Shown: positions 9,352-17,962 of the stretch, piece by piece
How the letters are laid out: every line of letters starts with the position of its first letter
Position numbering within the stretch: position 1 is the first letter of the stretch
From: JBGPEQ01 sp050180895
GTDB lineage: Bacteria > Pseudomonadota > Alphaproteobacteria > Dongiales > Dongiaceae
Direction: 5' to 3'
Assembly: GCA_050180895.1 (NCBI GenBank)
Contig: JBFXDS010000019.1
Location: forward strand, 1-61,420
DNA: 61,420 nucleotides
Program-made: the position numbers and the translations under genes
Notes under the pieces: model-generated
Databases searched by the model: none
Seen by the model: the letters and a program-made list of their open reading frames with translations, nothing else
Told to the model about the DNA's origin: nothing

Positions 9352-10044
9352 TCAGAGATAGCCCAGGCTGCGCAGCGAGGCATGGCCCTTGCGGCCGATG
9401 ATGACGTGATCGTGCACGGCGATGCCCAGCTTGTCGGCCGCCGCCGCCACCTCCTTGGTCATGACGATGTCGTCTTCCGAAGGCGTCGGATCTCCTGAAG
9501 GGTGGTTGTGCACCAGGATTATGGCGGAGGCGCCCAGTTCGAGGGCGCGCTTCACCACCTCGCGCGGATAGACGGGCGTGTGGTTGACGGTGCCGCGCTG
9601 CTGCTCCTCGTCGGCGATGACGGCGTTCTTGTTGTCGAGGAAGAGCAGGCGGAACTGCTCCGTCTTCTCCTCGGCCATACGCATGCGGCAATAGTCGAGC
9701 AGCTTCTTCCACGAGCCGATGACGTCGCGCCGGATCAGCTCCTGTTGCGCCATGCGCAGCGCGCTGGCCTGCACCACCTTGATGATGACGGCCGCAGCCG
9801 GGCCGATGCCGTCGACCTCCTGCAGCTGCGCGGGCGCGGCGGCCATCACGCCGGCGAAGCTGCCGAAACGCTTGAGCAGCGCCTTGGCCGCCGGCTTGGC
9901 GTCGATGCGCGGCTGCGCCTGGCAGAGCAGCAGCTCGAGCAGCTCGTAGTCGGCGAGCGCGCTGTCGCCGCCGCTCAGAAACCGTTCGCGAAGGCGCTGG
10001 CGATGGCCGAGATAGTCCGGCTTGTCGTCGCCGCCCGCGGCCAT
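9352..10044 (-). CDS. radC: RadC family JAB/MPN protein
   Basis: This 230-residue protein has a helix-hairpin-helix region (LQEVDGIGPAAAVIIKVV, residues ~75-95) and a C-terminal JAB1/MPN metalloprotease-like domain. The JAMM zinc motif VHNHPSGDPTPSEDD is complete. Although historically called a DNA repair protein, RadC's role in repair is disputed. The start at 10044 gives the normal family length. It is followed by the oxygenase gene, and map lies 16 bases upstream on the same strand. Confidence 0.93.
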   Translation of the reverse strand: MAAGGDDKPDYLGHRQRLRERFLSGGDSALADYELLELLLCQAQPRIDAKPAAKALLKRFGSFAGVMAAAPAQLQEVDGIGPAAAVIIKVVQASALRMAQQELIRRDVIGSWKKLLDYCRMRMAEEKTEQFRLLFLDNKNAVIADEEQQRGTVNHTPVYPREVVKRALELGASAIILVHNHPSGDPTPSEDDIVMTKEVAAAADKLGIAVHDHVIIGRKGHASLRSLGYL

Positions 10045-10060
10045 GGCGCGGCGCGTCCCG

Positions 10061-10885
10061 TCAGAGACGGTAGGGCGGCCGATCGAGCCCCGCGGGCGAG
10101 CGGGTGAAGATCTCCACGCCGTCGGCCGTCACGGCGACGGTGTGCTCGAACTGCGCCGACAGCGAACGGTCGCGCGTCACCGCGGTCCAGCCGTCGTCCA
10201 GCACCTTCACCTCGTGGCGGCCGGCGTTGATCATCGGTTCGACCGTGAAGAACATGCCCTCGCGCAGCGCCGGACCGGCGCCGGGCCGGCCGAAATGCAG
10301 GATGCTCGGCGAATCATGGAACACCGTGCCGATGCCGTGGCCGCAGAAATCGCGCACCACGGAGAAACGGTGCGATTCGGCATAGCTCTGGATGGCGTGG
10401 CCGATGTCGCCCAGGCGCGCGCCGGGCTTCACCGCGGCGATGCCGCGCATCATCGCCTCGTAGGTGACGTCGACCAGCTTCTGCGCCTTCACCCCCGCCT
10501 TTCCCACGCAGAACATGCGGCTGGTGTCGCCGTGCCAGCCGTCGAGGATGACGGTCACGTCGATGTTGAGGATGTCGCCGTCCTGCAGCCGCTTGTCGCC
10601 GGGAATCCCGTGGCAGACGACGTGGTTGATCGACGTGCAGATCGATTTCGGGAAGCCGCGGTAGTTGAGCGGGGCCGGAACAGCGCCGGCGGCGGTGATG
10701 AACGCGTGGCACAGCCGGTCCAATTCGTCCGTGGTGATCCCCGGCTGCACATGCGGCATGATGTAGTCGAGCGTCTCCGCCGCGAGGCGACCGGCGCGGC
10801 GCATGGCGTCGAAGGCCGCGGCATCGTGGATCTTGATGCGACGGGCCTCGTAGCTCCAATCCTGCGCCGGTTCGGCGTCCTGCAT
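10061..10885 (-). CDS. map: type I methionine aminopeptidase
   Basis: This enzyme removes the initiator methionine from nascent proteins. The metal ligands sit in GDILNIDVTVILDGWHGDTS (the two Asp), GHGIGTVFHD (His), FTVEPMINAG (Glu) and AQFEHTVAV (Glu), all intact. With the ATG at 10885 the product is 274 residues, normal for type I. The frame is open to 10969, but the extra 28 residues are not part of the family. It is divergent from the RNA methyltransferase gene. Confidence 0.95.
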   Translation of the reverse strand: MQDAEPAQDWSYEARRIKIHDAAAFDAMRRAGRLAAETLDYIMPHVQPGITTDELDRLCHAFITAAGAVPAPLNYRGFPKSICTSINHVVCHGIPGDKRLQDGDILNIDVTVILDGWHGDTSRMFCVGKAGVKAQKLVDVTYEAMMRGIAAVKPGARLGDIGHAIQSYAESHRFSVVRDFCGHGIGTVFHDSPSILHFGRPGAGPALREGMFFTVEPMINAGRHEVKVLDDGWTAVTRDRSLSAQFEHTVAVTADGVEIFTRSPAGLDRPPYRL

Positions 10886-11049
10886 CAGGTGTTTCAAGGA
10901 ACGGGCCGATCCTTCTCGGTGGGCTGTTGCGACAGCCTCCAATAAATGGGTTTGCGGCCCTCTTTTCAAGCTTTATTGGAAGCATGGCCGGGTCGCGTTT
11001 CGGCCCGATGGTTAAGCCGGATGGAGCGGCGCCGCAACAGGCGACCCGG

Positions 11050-12345
11050 ATGAGCGCACGGAAGGCAGGCTCGCGGCCGCAGGACCGCATCGCGGAGGTG
11101 ACCATTGCCGCGATCGGCGGCCGCGGCGACGGCGTGGCCCGGCTCGACGGCCGGCCGGTCTATATCGCCGGCGGATTGCCGGGCGACCGTCTGCGCGTCC
11201 GCTGCGGCAAGCCGCGCGGCGAGGGCTGGGTCGGCGAGATCGTCGAGACTCTGGCGGCGTCGCCGGGACGCGTTCCGGCGCCCTGTCCGCATTATGGCGC
11301 GTGCGGCGGCTGCGCCTTGCAGCATGTCGAGGACGGTCTCTATGCCGGCTGGAAGCGCGAGCAGGTGCGGGTGGCGCTGGCGCGCCGCGGCTTCGCCGAC
11401 CCGCCGCTCGGGCCGCTGCTCCGCATCCCCGCCGGCACGCGCCGGCGCGCTGCTTTCGCCGCGGAGCGCGCGGGGCGGGCGGTGCGCCTGGGCTTCCATG
11501 CCCGCGAAAGCCGGCGGGTGGTGGATGCCACGGCCTGTCTCCTGCTGACGCCGGCGCTCGCCGCATTCCTGCCGCACCTGCGCGCGGCCTTGCCCGGCCT
11601 GATCGCGGACGGCAATCGGCTCGACGCGACCGCGACCGAGACCGCGGGTGGGATCGACCTGCTGCTCCAGGGCCTGCGCCCGCCGTCGCTGGCGGCGCGT
11701 GAAGCGCTGGCGAGGCTGGCAGAGGCGGCCGACCTCGCGCGGATCGCGTGGCGGACGGCGCGGACGCCGCCCGAGCCGGTCGCGATGCGCCGGCCGGCGC
11801 AAGCGATGTTCGGCGACGTGCCCGTCGACCTGCCGCCCGGCGCCTTCCTGCAGCCGAGCGTCGCCGGCGAGGCGGCCCTGGTCGCGACGGTCACGCAGGC
11901 TCTCGTCGGCTGCAGACGGGTGGCCGATCTCTATGCCGGCTGCGGCACCTTCAGCTTCCCGCTGGCCCGCAACGCGCGCGTCCACGCCGTCGAGGGCGAC
12001 GCCGAGGCCATCGGCGCGCTGGGCGCGGCGGCCCGGCGCGCGGGACTCGACGGCCGTGTAACGACCGCGCGGCGCGACCTGGCAGCCGACCCGCTGACGG
12101 AGCAAGAATTGGCGCGTTTCGATGCTATTGTCTTCGACCCGCCGCGGGCAGGCGCCATGGCGCAATGCGAGCGGCTCGCGCGCTCGAACGTACCGGCTGT
12201 CGTCGCCGTCTCCTGCGATCCCGCGACCTTCGCGCGCGACGCCCGCATCCTCGTCGACGGCGGCTATCGCCTGCTCGATGTGACGCCGATCGACCAGTTC
12301 ATCTGGTCGCCGCATGTCGAGCTGACGGCGGCGTTCCGGCGCTGA
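11050..12345 (+). CDS. TRAM-domain RNA m5U methyltransferase (RlmD/RumA family)
   Basis: This S-adenosylmethionine-dependent enzyme methylates uracil C5 in rRNA or tRNA. It has an N-terminal TRAM domain (~12-65), then an iron-sulfur cluster segment CPHYGACGGCALQH, a divergent central domain, and a Rossmann methyltransferase domain with DLYAGCGTFSFPL, the FDPPRAG motif and the nucleophile region VSCDPATFARD. The listed start is ATG 11050; ATG 10984 is in frame upstream. The 431-residue length fits the family. Which uridine is modified cannot be told from sequence alone. Confidence 0.9.
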   Translation: MSARKAGSRPQDRIAEVTIAAIGGRGDGVARLDGRPVYIAGGLPGDRLRVRCGKPRGEGWVGEIVETLAASPGRVPAPCPHYGACGGCALQHVEDGLYAGWKREQVRVALARRGFADPPLGPLLRIPAGTRRRAAFAAERAGRAVRLGFHARESRRVVDATACLLLTPALAAFLPHLRAALPGLIADGNRLDATATETAGGIDLLLQGLRPPSLAAREALARLAEAADLARIAWRTARTPPEPVAMRRPAQAMFGDVPVDLPPGAFLQPSVAGEAALVATVTQALVGCRRVADLYAGCGTFSFPLARNARVHAVEGDAEAIGALGAAARRAGLDGRVTTARRDLAADPLTEQELARFDAIVFDPPRAGAMAQCERLARSNVPAVVAVSCDPATFARDARILVDGGYRLLDVTPIDQFIWSPHVELTAAFRR

Positions 12346-12383
12346 TACGGCGTGCCTCCGTTGAGCGGATCGCATAGCGATCC

Positions 12384-12407
12384 TGCGTCCTTCGACAAGC
12401 TCAGGAT
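12384..12407 (+). repeat. family A repeat, copy 2, left arm (interrupted by IS)
   Basis: The left arm of the dispersed family A element (tgcgtcc followed by TTCGACAAGCTCAGGAT) ends exactly where the IS5-family element begins. Its continuation resumes at 13570. Just upstream lies a perfect palindrome, GGATCGC-ATA-GCGATCC, at 12367-12383. Confidence 0.85.
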
Positions 12408-13569
12408 GGAGACCTTTGCACGGGAGGCGAACCATGATTCTCTATCGAGAGGTATGGAACGGTGGAGAGTAGGATGGCTCGCAAGCGCATCGGTCAGATG
12501 AGTTGGCTCGATGGAGCGATTGAGCAGCGTGCAAGTCGGCGGCGCGACCGGCTGGGGGAGATCGCGGGTCTGATCGATTGGCGTCCGTTCGAGAAGTTGC
12601 TGTCGGGGATCCACAGCGCGGCGCGGGGAGAAGCGTCGTACCCGCCGCTGATGATGTTCAAGGTGCTGCTGGTGCAGCGGTGGTACGACCTGTCGGACCC
12701 GGCGATGGAAGAGGCTCTGTACGACCGGCTGTCGTTCCGGCGCTTTGCCGGCCTGGCGCTGGAAGACGACACGCCGGACCATTCGACGATCTTCCGCTTC
12801 CGCGATGCGTTGACGCGGGGCGGGCTGATGGCGCCGCTGCTGGCCGAGTTGATGCGCCAGCTGGACGGCAAGGGCGCCATCCTCAAGCAAGGGACCCTGA
12901 TCGACGCCACCCTCATCCAGAGCGCGGCGCGGCGGCCGCGCATGGATGAGGACAAGGTCAGCCCGGTCGATCCGGACGCCCGCTTCGGCGCCAACAACGA
13001 GCGGCGGCGCTTCGTGTTCGGGTACAAGCTGCATGTGGCGGTCGACGCCGGCTCGGCCCTGGTGCGGGCGCTCGTCGTCACGCCGGCCAATGTTCAGGAA
13101 ATCTCGTGCGCCCGCGCGCTCGTCCAAGGCGACGAACTGGCCGTCTATGGCGACCGCTCCTACGATGCCGGGTCGTTCCACCGCGACTTGGCCGAAGCCG
13201 GTATCGCCGACGGTATCCTGCGCCGCAACCGGCCCACCCATCGCCTCGGTCCCGACGAGGTGGCCCGCAACCACGCCCTGTCGCTGCGCCGCCGTGCGGT
13301 CGAGAAGCTGTTCGGCACGTTGAAGCGCAGCTACGGCTTCACCCGCGTCCCCTACTTCAACCTGGCGCGCAACGCCACCGCCCTCGCCCTGGCCTGCTTC
13401 GCCTTCAATCTGCGACGATGGCAGGCCATCGTCACGGCATGAGTCTGTCCGCTGCCGGCCAAAACGCTGCAAATCGGCCCTCGCCAACGGCAGCTGTGCT
13501 GGCCACGAAACCCTGACTTCACTCACTGCCATCAAATGATCCTTCTCCCCCTCCCGCGCAAAGGTCTCC
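12408..13569 (+). mobile_element. IS5-family insertion sequence, ~1.16 kb
   Basis: Terminal inverted repeats GGAGACCTTTGCACGGGAGG (12408-12427) and its complement (13550-13569) differ at a single base and enclose one transposase gene. The element is flanked by a direct repeat aggat (12403-12407 and 13570-13574). The outermost G/C pair is ambiguous, so the duplication may be read as 5 to 7 bases (caggatg). Joining the flanks restores an uninterrupted family A repeat, proving the insertion point. The transposase is intact, so the element may still be active. Confidence 0.93.
12474..13442 (+). CDS. IS5-family DDE transposase
   Basis: This 322-residue transposase starts at ATG 12474 behind the ribosome binding site ggagagtagg (a GTG at 12462 is in frame). 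It has the N-terminal DUF772-like domain (YPPLMMFKVLLVQRWYDLSD) and a DDE catalytic core: Asp in GTLIDATLI, Asp in VYGDRSYDAG and Glu in RRAVEKLFGTLKRSYGF. It catalyses cut-and-paste movement of the surrounding element. No frameshift or premature stop is seen. Confidence 0.95.
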   Translation: MARKRIGQMSWLDGAIEQRASRRRDRLGEIAGLIDWRPFEKLLSGIHSAARGEASYPPLMMFKVLLVQRWYDLSDPAMEEALYDRLSFRRFAGLALEDDTPDHSTIFRFRDALTRGGLMAPLLAELMRQLDGKGAILKQGTLIDATLIQSAARRPRMDEDKVSPVDPDARFGANNERRRFVFGYKLHVAVDAGSALVRALVVTPANVQEISCARALVQGDELAVYGDRSYDAGSFHRDLAEAGIADGILRRNRPTHRLGPDEVARNHALSLRRRAVEKLFGTLKRSYGFTRVPYFNLARNATALALACFAFNLRRWQAIVTA

Positions 13570-13634
13570 AGGATGAGGGGAAATCTTGGTGGCACAAAGA
13601 ACGCTCCTCATCCTGAGCTTGTCGAAGGACGCAC
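13570..13634 (+). repeat. family A repeat, copy 2, centre and right arm
   Basis: Immediately after the IS, the repeat resumes with aggatgagg. The centre (aatcttggtggcacaaagaa) and the right arm CCTCATCCTGAGCTTGTCGA (13606-13634) follow. The centre is the reverse complement of the centre in the copy at 43086, so this copy lies in the opposite orientation. Confidence 0.85.
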
Positions 13635-13653
13635 GGTGCCGCTCCCGGTTTCC

Positions 13654-13671
13654 TGCAGGCACGAGCCTGCA
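13654..13671. repeat. short perfect hairpin
   Basis: TGCAGGC-acga-GCCTGCA forms a seven-pair stem with a four-base loop just downstream of the metallophosphoesterase gene (which ends at 13716 on the minus strand). It lacks a T-run, so it is not a classical intrinsic terminator, but it may help end that transcript. Confidence 0.4.
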
Positions 13672-13715
13672 TCGGGAATGACGCCGAAAGTGTGTCCCGG
13701 CTTGTGGACTCTTGC

Positions 13716-14666
13716 TCAGGAGACGGCGCGCCGCAGCGTCAGGATCGTCACCTCGCCGCGGGAGAAGAAGCGCACCGGCAGGCCGGAGGTGCCGGCGCCG
13801 TTGCTGGTGTAGCCGAGCATGCCGCCGCGTCGCCATAGGCCCCGGGCATGCTGCCAATGCAGCAGGCTGTTGGTGAGGATGGGCCGGCCGCCGGGCAGGC
13901 AGACCTGGCCGCCATGGGTGTGGCCGCACAGGTAGAACGCGTAGCCGGCCGCGGCGGCGAGGTGGGCGGCTTCCGGCGAATGGACGAGCGCGATCTTGAG
14001 TCCGTCCGGCGCGGCGGCGAGCGCCTGCGCCGCCGCGTCGCTGTAGAAGTAGTGCACGTCGTCGAGGCCCGTGAGGTGCAGCGCGGCAGCGCCGCGCCGG
14101 AGCGTGACGGTCTCGTTGGCGAGCACGCGGATGCCGAGGGGCTCCAGGTCGTCGACCATGGCGACGGGATCGTGGTTGCCGAGGGTCGCGTAGTGTCCGT
14201 CGCAGGCCGTGACCGCAGCGAGGACCGTGGCGATATGCGGGATGACGTGCGCGTATTCGCCATGCACGCGCCAGCGGTAGTCGCCGGTCCAGACGGACAG
14301 GTCCACCGGGTGCGTGCGGACGAGATCGGCGATGATGTCCGGAAGCTGCGGCAGGCCGTCGAGGTGGAGGTCGGTCAGGTGCAGCAGGCGGTAGCCGTCG
14401 AATTCCCGCGGCAGGCCCGCCAGCACGACGTTGCGCTCGACCAGCCGGATGTCGAGGGCGCGGCGGACGCCGGCGCCGTACAAGCGGGTGACCTTGAGCA
14501 GCACGCCGAAGGTGGCGATCAACCGCTTGAACTCGCCCCAATGCCGGCGGCGCGGGCCGAACGGCGTATGCTTCTCGTCGAGCGCCTCCATCTCGAGCCG
14601 GCGTGTCCGCCAGGCGATCCGCTCGGTCGCGACGGAGGCGTGTTCAGCCGTGGGTGCTACCCGCAT
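13716..14666 (-). CDS. metallophosphoesterase (YkuE/LpxH-like)
   Basis: This calcineurin-like phosphoesterase of 316 residues has all five metal-binding blocks: HLTDLHLDG, WTGDYRW, GNHDP, the single His in LVHSPEAAH and CGHTHGGQ. There is no signal peptide, but a hydrophobic patch (LIATFGVLLKVT) precedes the domain. The listed ATG (14666) overlaps the end of aroC by 10 bases, suggesting translational coupling; ATG 14591 is an alternative. Relatives cleave phosphodiesters or UDP-diacylglucosamine; the substrate is open. Confidence 0.88.
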   Translation of the reverse strand: MRVAPTAEHASVATERIAWRTRRLEMEALDEKHTPFGPRRRHWGEFKRLIATFGVLLKVTRLYGAGVRRALDIRLVERNVVLAGLPREFDGYRLLHLTDLHLDGLPQLPDIIADLVRTHPVDLSVWTGDYRWRVHGEYAHVIPHIATVLAAVTACDGHYATLGNHDPVAMVDDLEPLGIRVLANETVTLRRGAAALHLTGLDDVHYFYSDAAAQALAAAPDGLKIALVHSPEAAHLAAAAGYAFYLCGHTHGGQVCLPGGRPILTNSLLHWQHARGLWRRGGMLGYTSNGAGTSGLPVRFFSRGEVTILTLRRAVS

Positions 14667-15739
14667 TGCCCGCGATGCCGCAGCAGGTGATCCGCCAGAA
14701 CCACGGCAAGCATCGCCTCGCCGACGGGCACGGCGCGGATGCCGACGCAGGGGTCGTGGCGGCCTTTGGTTACGGTCTCGACATTGTCGCCCTGGACGGT
14801 GACGCTTTTTCGAGGGATCGAGATCGAGCTCGTCGGCTTGACGGCGAAGCGGACGACGATGTCCTGGCCGGTCGAGATGCCGCCGAGGATGCCGCCGGCG
14901 TTGTTGGAGAGGAACGTCACCTTGCCGTCCCGCATGCGCATCTCGTCGGCGTTGGCCTCCCCGGACAGGCCGGCGGCGGCGAAGCCGGCGCCGATCTCCA
15001 CGCCTTTCACGGCATTGATGCTCATCATGGCGGCGGCGAGGTCGGCATCGAGCTTGCCGTAGATCGGGGCGCCGAGGCCGGCCGGGACGCCGCCGGCGAC
15101 CACCTCGACCACGGCACCGAGCGACGAACCCGCCTTGCGCGCGGCGTCGAGATGCCCCTCCCAGGCGGAGGCGCTTTCGGCGTCGGGGCAGAAGAACGGG
15201 TTGCGGTCGACCGCGGCCCAGTCCCAGCGGCCGCGGTCGATGGCGTGCGTGCCCATCTGGACGAGGGCGCCGCGGATCGTCACCGGCGCGCCCAGCACAT
15301 GCTCGAGGACCTTGCGGGCGACGGCACCGGCGGCGACGCGGCTCGCCGTCTCGCGCGCCGACGACCGCCCGCCGCCGCGGTAGTCGCGGATGCCGTATTT
15401 CGCCCAGTAGGTGTAGTCGGCATGCCCGGGACGGAACTGGTCCTTGATGGCGGTGTAGTCCTTGGAGCGCTGGTCCTCGTTCTCGATCAGCAGGCTGATC
15501 GGGGTGCCCGTGGTGCGGCCCTCGAACAGGCCGGAGAGGATGCGCACCCGGTCGGACTCGCGGCGCTGGGTGGTGAAGCGGGACTGGCCCGGTCGCCGCC
15601 GGTCGAGCCAGGGCTGGATGTCGGCTTCGGACATCGCGATGCGCGGCGGCACCCCATCGACGACGCAGCCGATGGCCGGCCCGTGGCTCTCGCCCCAGGT
15701 CGTGAAGCGGAACAGGTGGCCGAAACTGTTGAAGGACAT
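14657..15739 (-). CDS. aroC: chorismate synthase
   Basis: This enzyme catalyses the last step of the shikimate pathway, 5-enolpyruvylshikimate-3-phosphate to chorismate, with reduced FMN. The 360-residue sequence is full length and carries the family signatures GESHGPAIGCVVDGVPP near the N-terminus, GGGRSSARETASRVAAGA in the middle and RHDPCVGIRAVPVGEAM near the end. The ATG follows the fabI stop by one base, so the two genes form an operon that continues into the metallophosphoesterase. Confidence 0.97.
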   Translation of the reverse strand: MSFNSFGHLFRFTTWGESHGPAIGCVVDGVPPRIAMSEADIQPWLDRRRPGQSRFTTQRRESDRVRILSGLFEGRTTGTPISLLIENEDQRSKDYTAIKDQFRPGHADYTYWAKYGIRDYRGGGRSSARETASRVAAGAVARKVLEHVLGAPVTIRGALVQMGTHAIDRGRWDWAAVDRNPFFCPDAESASAWEGHLDAARKAGSSLGAVVEVVAGGVPAGLGAPIYGKLDADLAAAMMSINAVKGVEIGAGFAAAGLSGEANADEMRMRDGKVTFLSNNAGGILGGISTGQDIVVRFAVKPTSSISIPRKSVTVQGDNVETVTKGRHDPCVGIRAVPVGEAMLAVVLADHLLRHRGQCG

Positions 15740-15740
15740 C

Positions 15741-16580
15741 TCAGCTTTTCGGATCGAACCCCTGCAAGAGCTCGGCGACTTCCGGCGCCGATTCCGTGCG
15801 CAGCATGCCGACGACGTGATAGCCGCTGTCGACGTGGTGGACCTCGCCGGTGACGCCGGCCGAAAGGTGGCTCAGCAGATAGAGGCCGGCACCGCCCACC
15901 TGATCCGTCGTCACGTTGCGCTTCAGCGGCGAGTTCAGCTCGTTCCACCTGAGAATGTAGCGGAAGTCGCCGATGCCCGAGGCCGCCAGGGTCTTGATCG
16001 GACCGGCCGAGATGGCGTTGACGCGGATGTTCTGGCCGCCGAGATCGGCGGCAAGGTAGCGCACGCTGGATTCCAGGGCGGCCTTGGCGACGCCCATGAC
16101 GTTGTAGTGCGGCATCACGCGTTCGGCGCCATAGTAGGTCAGGGTCAGCAGGCTGCCGCCGTCCGGCATCAGCTGGACGGCGCGCTGGCACACGGCGGTG
16201 AAGGAATAGCAGGAAATGTCGAGCGTCGTGGCGAAATTGCTGCGCGAGGTGTTGATGTACTTGCCCTTCAGTTCCTCCTTGTCGGAAAAGGCGATGGCGT
16301 GGACGAGGAAATCCATCCGGCCCCAGCGCTCGGCGATGGCGGCGAACACCGAATCGACGCTGCCATCGTCGCCGACGTCGCAGGGCACGACGAAATCGGC
16401 GCCGATGGACTGCGCCAGCGGCAGCACGCGCTTGCCCAGCGCGTCGCCCTGATAGGTGAAGGCGATCTCGCCGCCCTGCTCGGCGACCGCGCGGGCGATA
16501 CCCCAGGCGATCGAGCGGTCGTTGGCGACGCCCATGATCAGACCGCGCTTGCCAGCCATCAGCCCGCCTTGCTCACCCAT
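15741..16580 (-). CDS. fabI: enoyl-ACP reductase (NADH)
   Basis: This enzyme reduces enoyl-ACP in fatty acid synthesis. The cofactor motif GVANDRSIAWGIA, the SSSS-replacing LTYYGAERVMPHYNVMGVAK (catalytic Tyr and Lys) and the C-terminal VDSGYHVVGM are diagnostic of FabI. With ATG 16580 the product is 279 residues; MAGKRG at 16559 is an alternative start. It is the first gene of a fabI-aroC-phosphoesterase operon, divergent from the YihY gene. Confidence 0.96.
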   Translation of the reverse strand: MGEQGGLMAGKRGLIMGVANDRSIAWGIARAVAEQGGEIAFTYQGDALGKRVLPLAQSIGADFVVPCDVGDDGSVDSVFAAIAERWGRMDFLVHAIAFSDKEELKGKYINTSRSNFATTLDISCYSFTAVCQRAVQLMPDGGSLLTLTYYGAERVMPHYNVMGVAKAALESSVRYLAADLGGQNIRVNAISAGPIKTLAASGIGDFRYILRWNELNSPLKRNVTTDQVGGAGLYLLSHLSAGVTGEVHHVDSGYHVVGMLRTESAPEVAELLQGFDPKS

Positions 16581-16717
16581 CAAGTCCCCACTTCGATGCA
16601 ATTTTTGAGGAACTCTGGCATCCTACACGAACGCCTCGGGGGGTCAAAGGAAGCTCTGGCACGCACGTCCGGCGCACAGGTCGCGGGCGAGCGCGCATAG
16701 GCTGACGGAAGTCCGAC

Positions 16718-17617
16718 ATGGCACAAAGGGACGATCGCTCGGTTGCATCGAAGCCGGCGCCGCCGCCGGAGGCGAAGGGGATATTGCGCGACCTCGGCCA
16801 GTTCGCGCGCCACCTGCTCCGGCGCTTCGTCGGCGACGGCTGCCTGGAGCGGGCCAGCGCGCTCAGCTTCACGACCGTCCTGTCGCTGGTGCCGGTGGCG
16901 GCGATCTCGCTGGCCTTCCTCTCGGCCGTTCCAGCATCGGGCCGCCTGCGCGTCGAGGTCGAGGAGCTGCTGGCCGCCTATTTGTTGCCGCACGCCAGCG
17001 ACGCGGTCGTGGACACCTTCCGGACCTTCGTCGGCAAGGCCCGCGGCTTGACCGGATTCGGGTTCGTCGGGCTGGCGGTCACCGCGATGATGCTGCTGGC
17101 GACGATCAACTCGACGTTCGACACCATCTGGCGGGTGACGCGGCCGCGGCCGTTGATGATACGTCTGCTGGCCTATTGGGCGATCCTGACGGTCGGGCCC
17201 CTGCTGCTCGGCGGCGCTCTCTCGGTGAGCGGCATCCTGCTGGCGACGGGTCAGCGCTACGGCGGCTCGGCGTTCACCTGGTCCATGGGCTGGATCACGC
17301 CGCTCGTCCCGCTGCTGCTCCAGTTCGTCGCCTTCACGTTCCTCTACTACGTGGCGCCGAACCGGCGGGTGCCCTGGCGGGATGCGGCCTGCGGCGGCAT
17401 CGTGGCGGCCCTGCTGTTCGAGGCCGCCAAGCGCGGACTGGGCATCTACATCGTCTGGTTCCCGACCTACGATGCGATCTATGGAGCGCTGGCCGCGATC
17501 CCCGTCGTTCTCGTCTGGATCTATCTATGTTGGACCGCGATTCTGCTCGGCGCCGAGGTGGCGGCGGCCATGGCCGAATGGCGCGCGCGGGACAGGGGCG
17601 AAAACGCGACCGGCTGA
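16718..17617 (+). CDS. YihY/virulence factor BrkB family membrane protein
   Basis: This 299-residue inner-membrane protein has about six hydrophobic helices and the family features ERASALSFTTVLSLVP, NSTFDTIWRV and FEAAKRGLGIYIVWFPTYD, ending with the PVVLVWIYLCWTAILLGAE helix. The family was once misassigned as RNase BN; its true role is unclear. It is convergent with cbpM. Confidence 0.92.
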   Translation: MAQRDDRSVASKPAPPPEAKGILRDLGQFARHLLRRFVGDGCLERASALSFTTVLSLVPVAAISLAFLSAVPASGRLRVEVEELLAAYLLPHASDAVVDTFRTFVGKARGLTGFGFVGLAVTAMMLLATINSTFDTIWRVTRPRPLMIRLLAYWAILTVGPLLLGGALSVSGILLATGQRYGGSAFTWSMGWITPLVPLLLQFVAFTFLYYVAPNRRVPWRDAACGGIVAALLFEAAKRGLGIYIVWFPTYDAIYGALAAIPVVLVWIYLCWTAILLGAEVAAAMAEWRARDRGENATG

Positions 17618-17635
17618 TGCCGCATCGGTGACGGA

Positions 17636-17962
17636 TCAGCGGCTCTCCTTGAGCAGCTCGGCGATTTCGGCCCTGACCTCCGGCGACGCGCGGTCGATCG
17701 CCGCGTTGACGCTGGCGAGCGCGCGGCGCAAGGCATGCACCTGATCGAGGAGGGAGAGGACGACGGGAATCGCCTCTTCGTTGACCATCAGGTCGACGCG
17801 CAGCTCGCGGATCAGCCGCGCGCGGGCGATGTCGACCTCGTCGAAGACGAAGCTGTCCTCGCGTCTGGCCGGCAGCAGCCAGCGTTGCTCGATCCACAGG
17901 CGGAGATCGGTCTCGGCGACTCCGATCTCGGCGACGACCTGCTCGACGGTAAATATCGTCAT
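17636..17962 (-). CDS. cbpM: chaperone modulator CbpM
   Basis: This 108-residue MerR-like helix-turn-helix protein (MTIFTVEQVVAEIGVAETDL, LRLWIEQRWLLPARR) has a C-terminal coiled coil. It sits directly downstream of cbpA, with ATG overlapping the cbpA stop (ATGA, 17959-17962). This is the standard arrangement for CbpM, which binds the J domain of CbpA and restrains it. Confidence 0.88.
   Translation of the reverse strand: MTIFTVEQVVAEIGVAETDLRLWIEQRWLLPARREDSFVFDEVDIARARLIRELRVDLMVNEEAIPVVLSLLDQVHALRRALASVNAAIDRASPEVRAEIAELLKESR

Noticed and set aside
12367..12383. GGATCGC-ATA-GCGATCC palindrome as an IS end
   Set aside because: It lies outside the terminal repeats of the IS and outside family A; no link to either.
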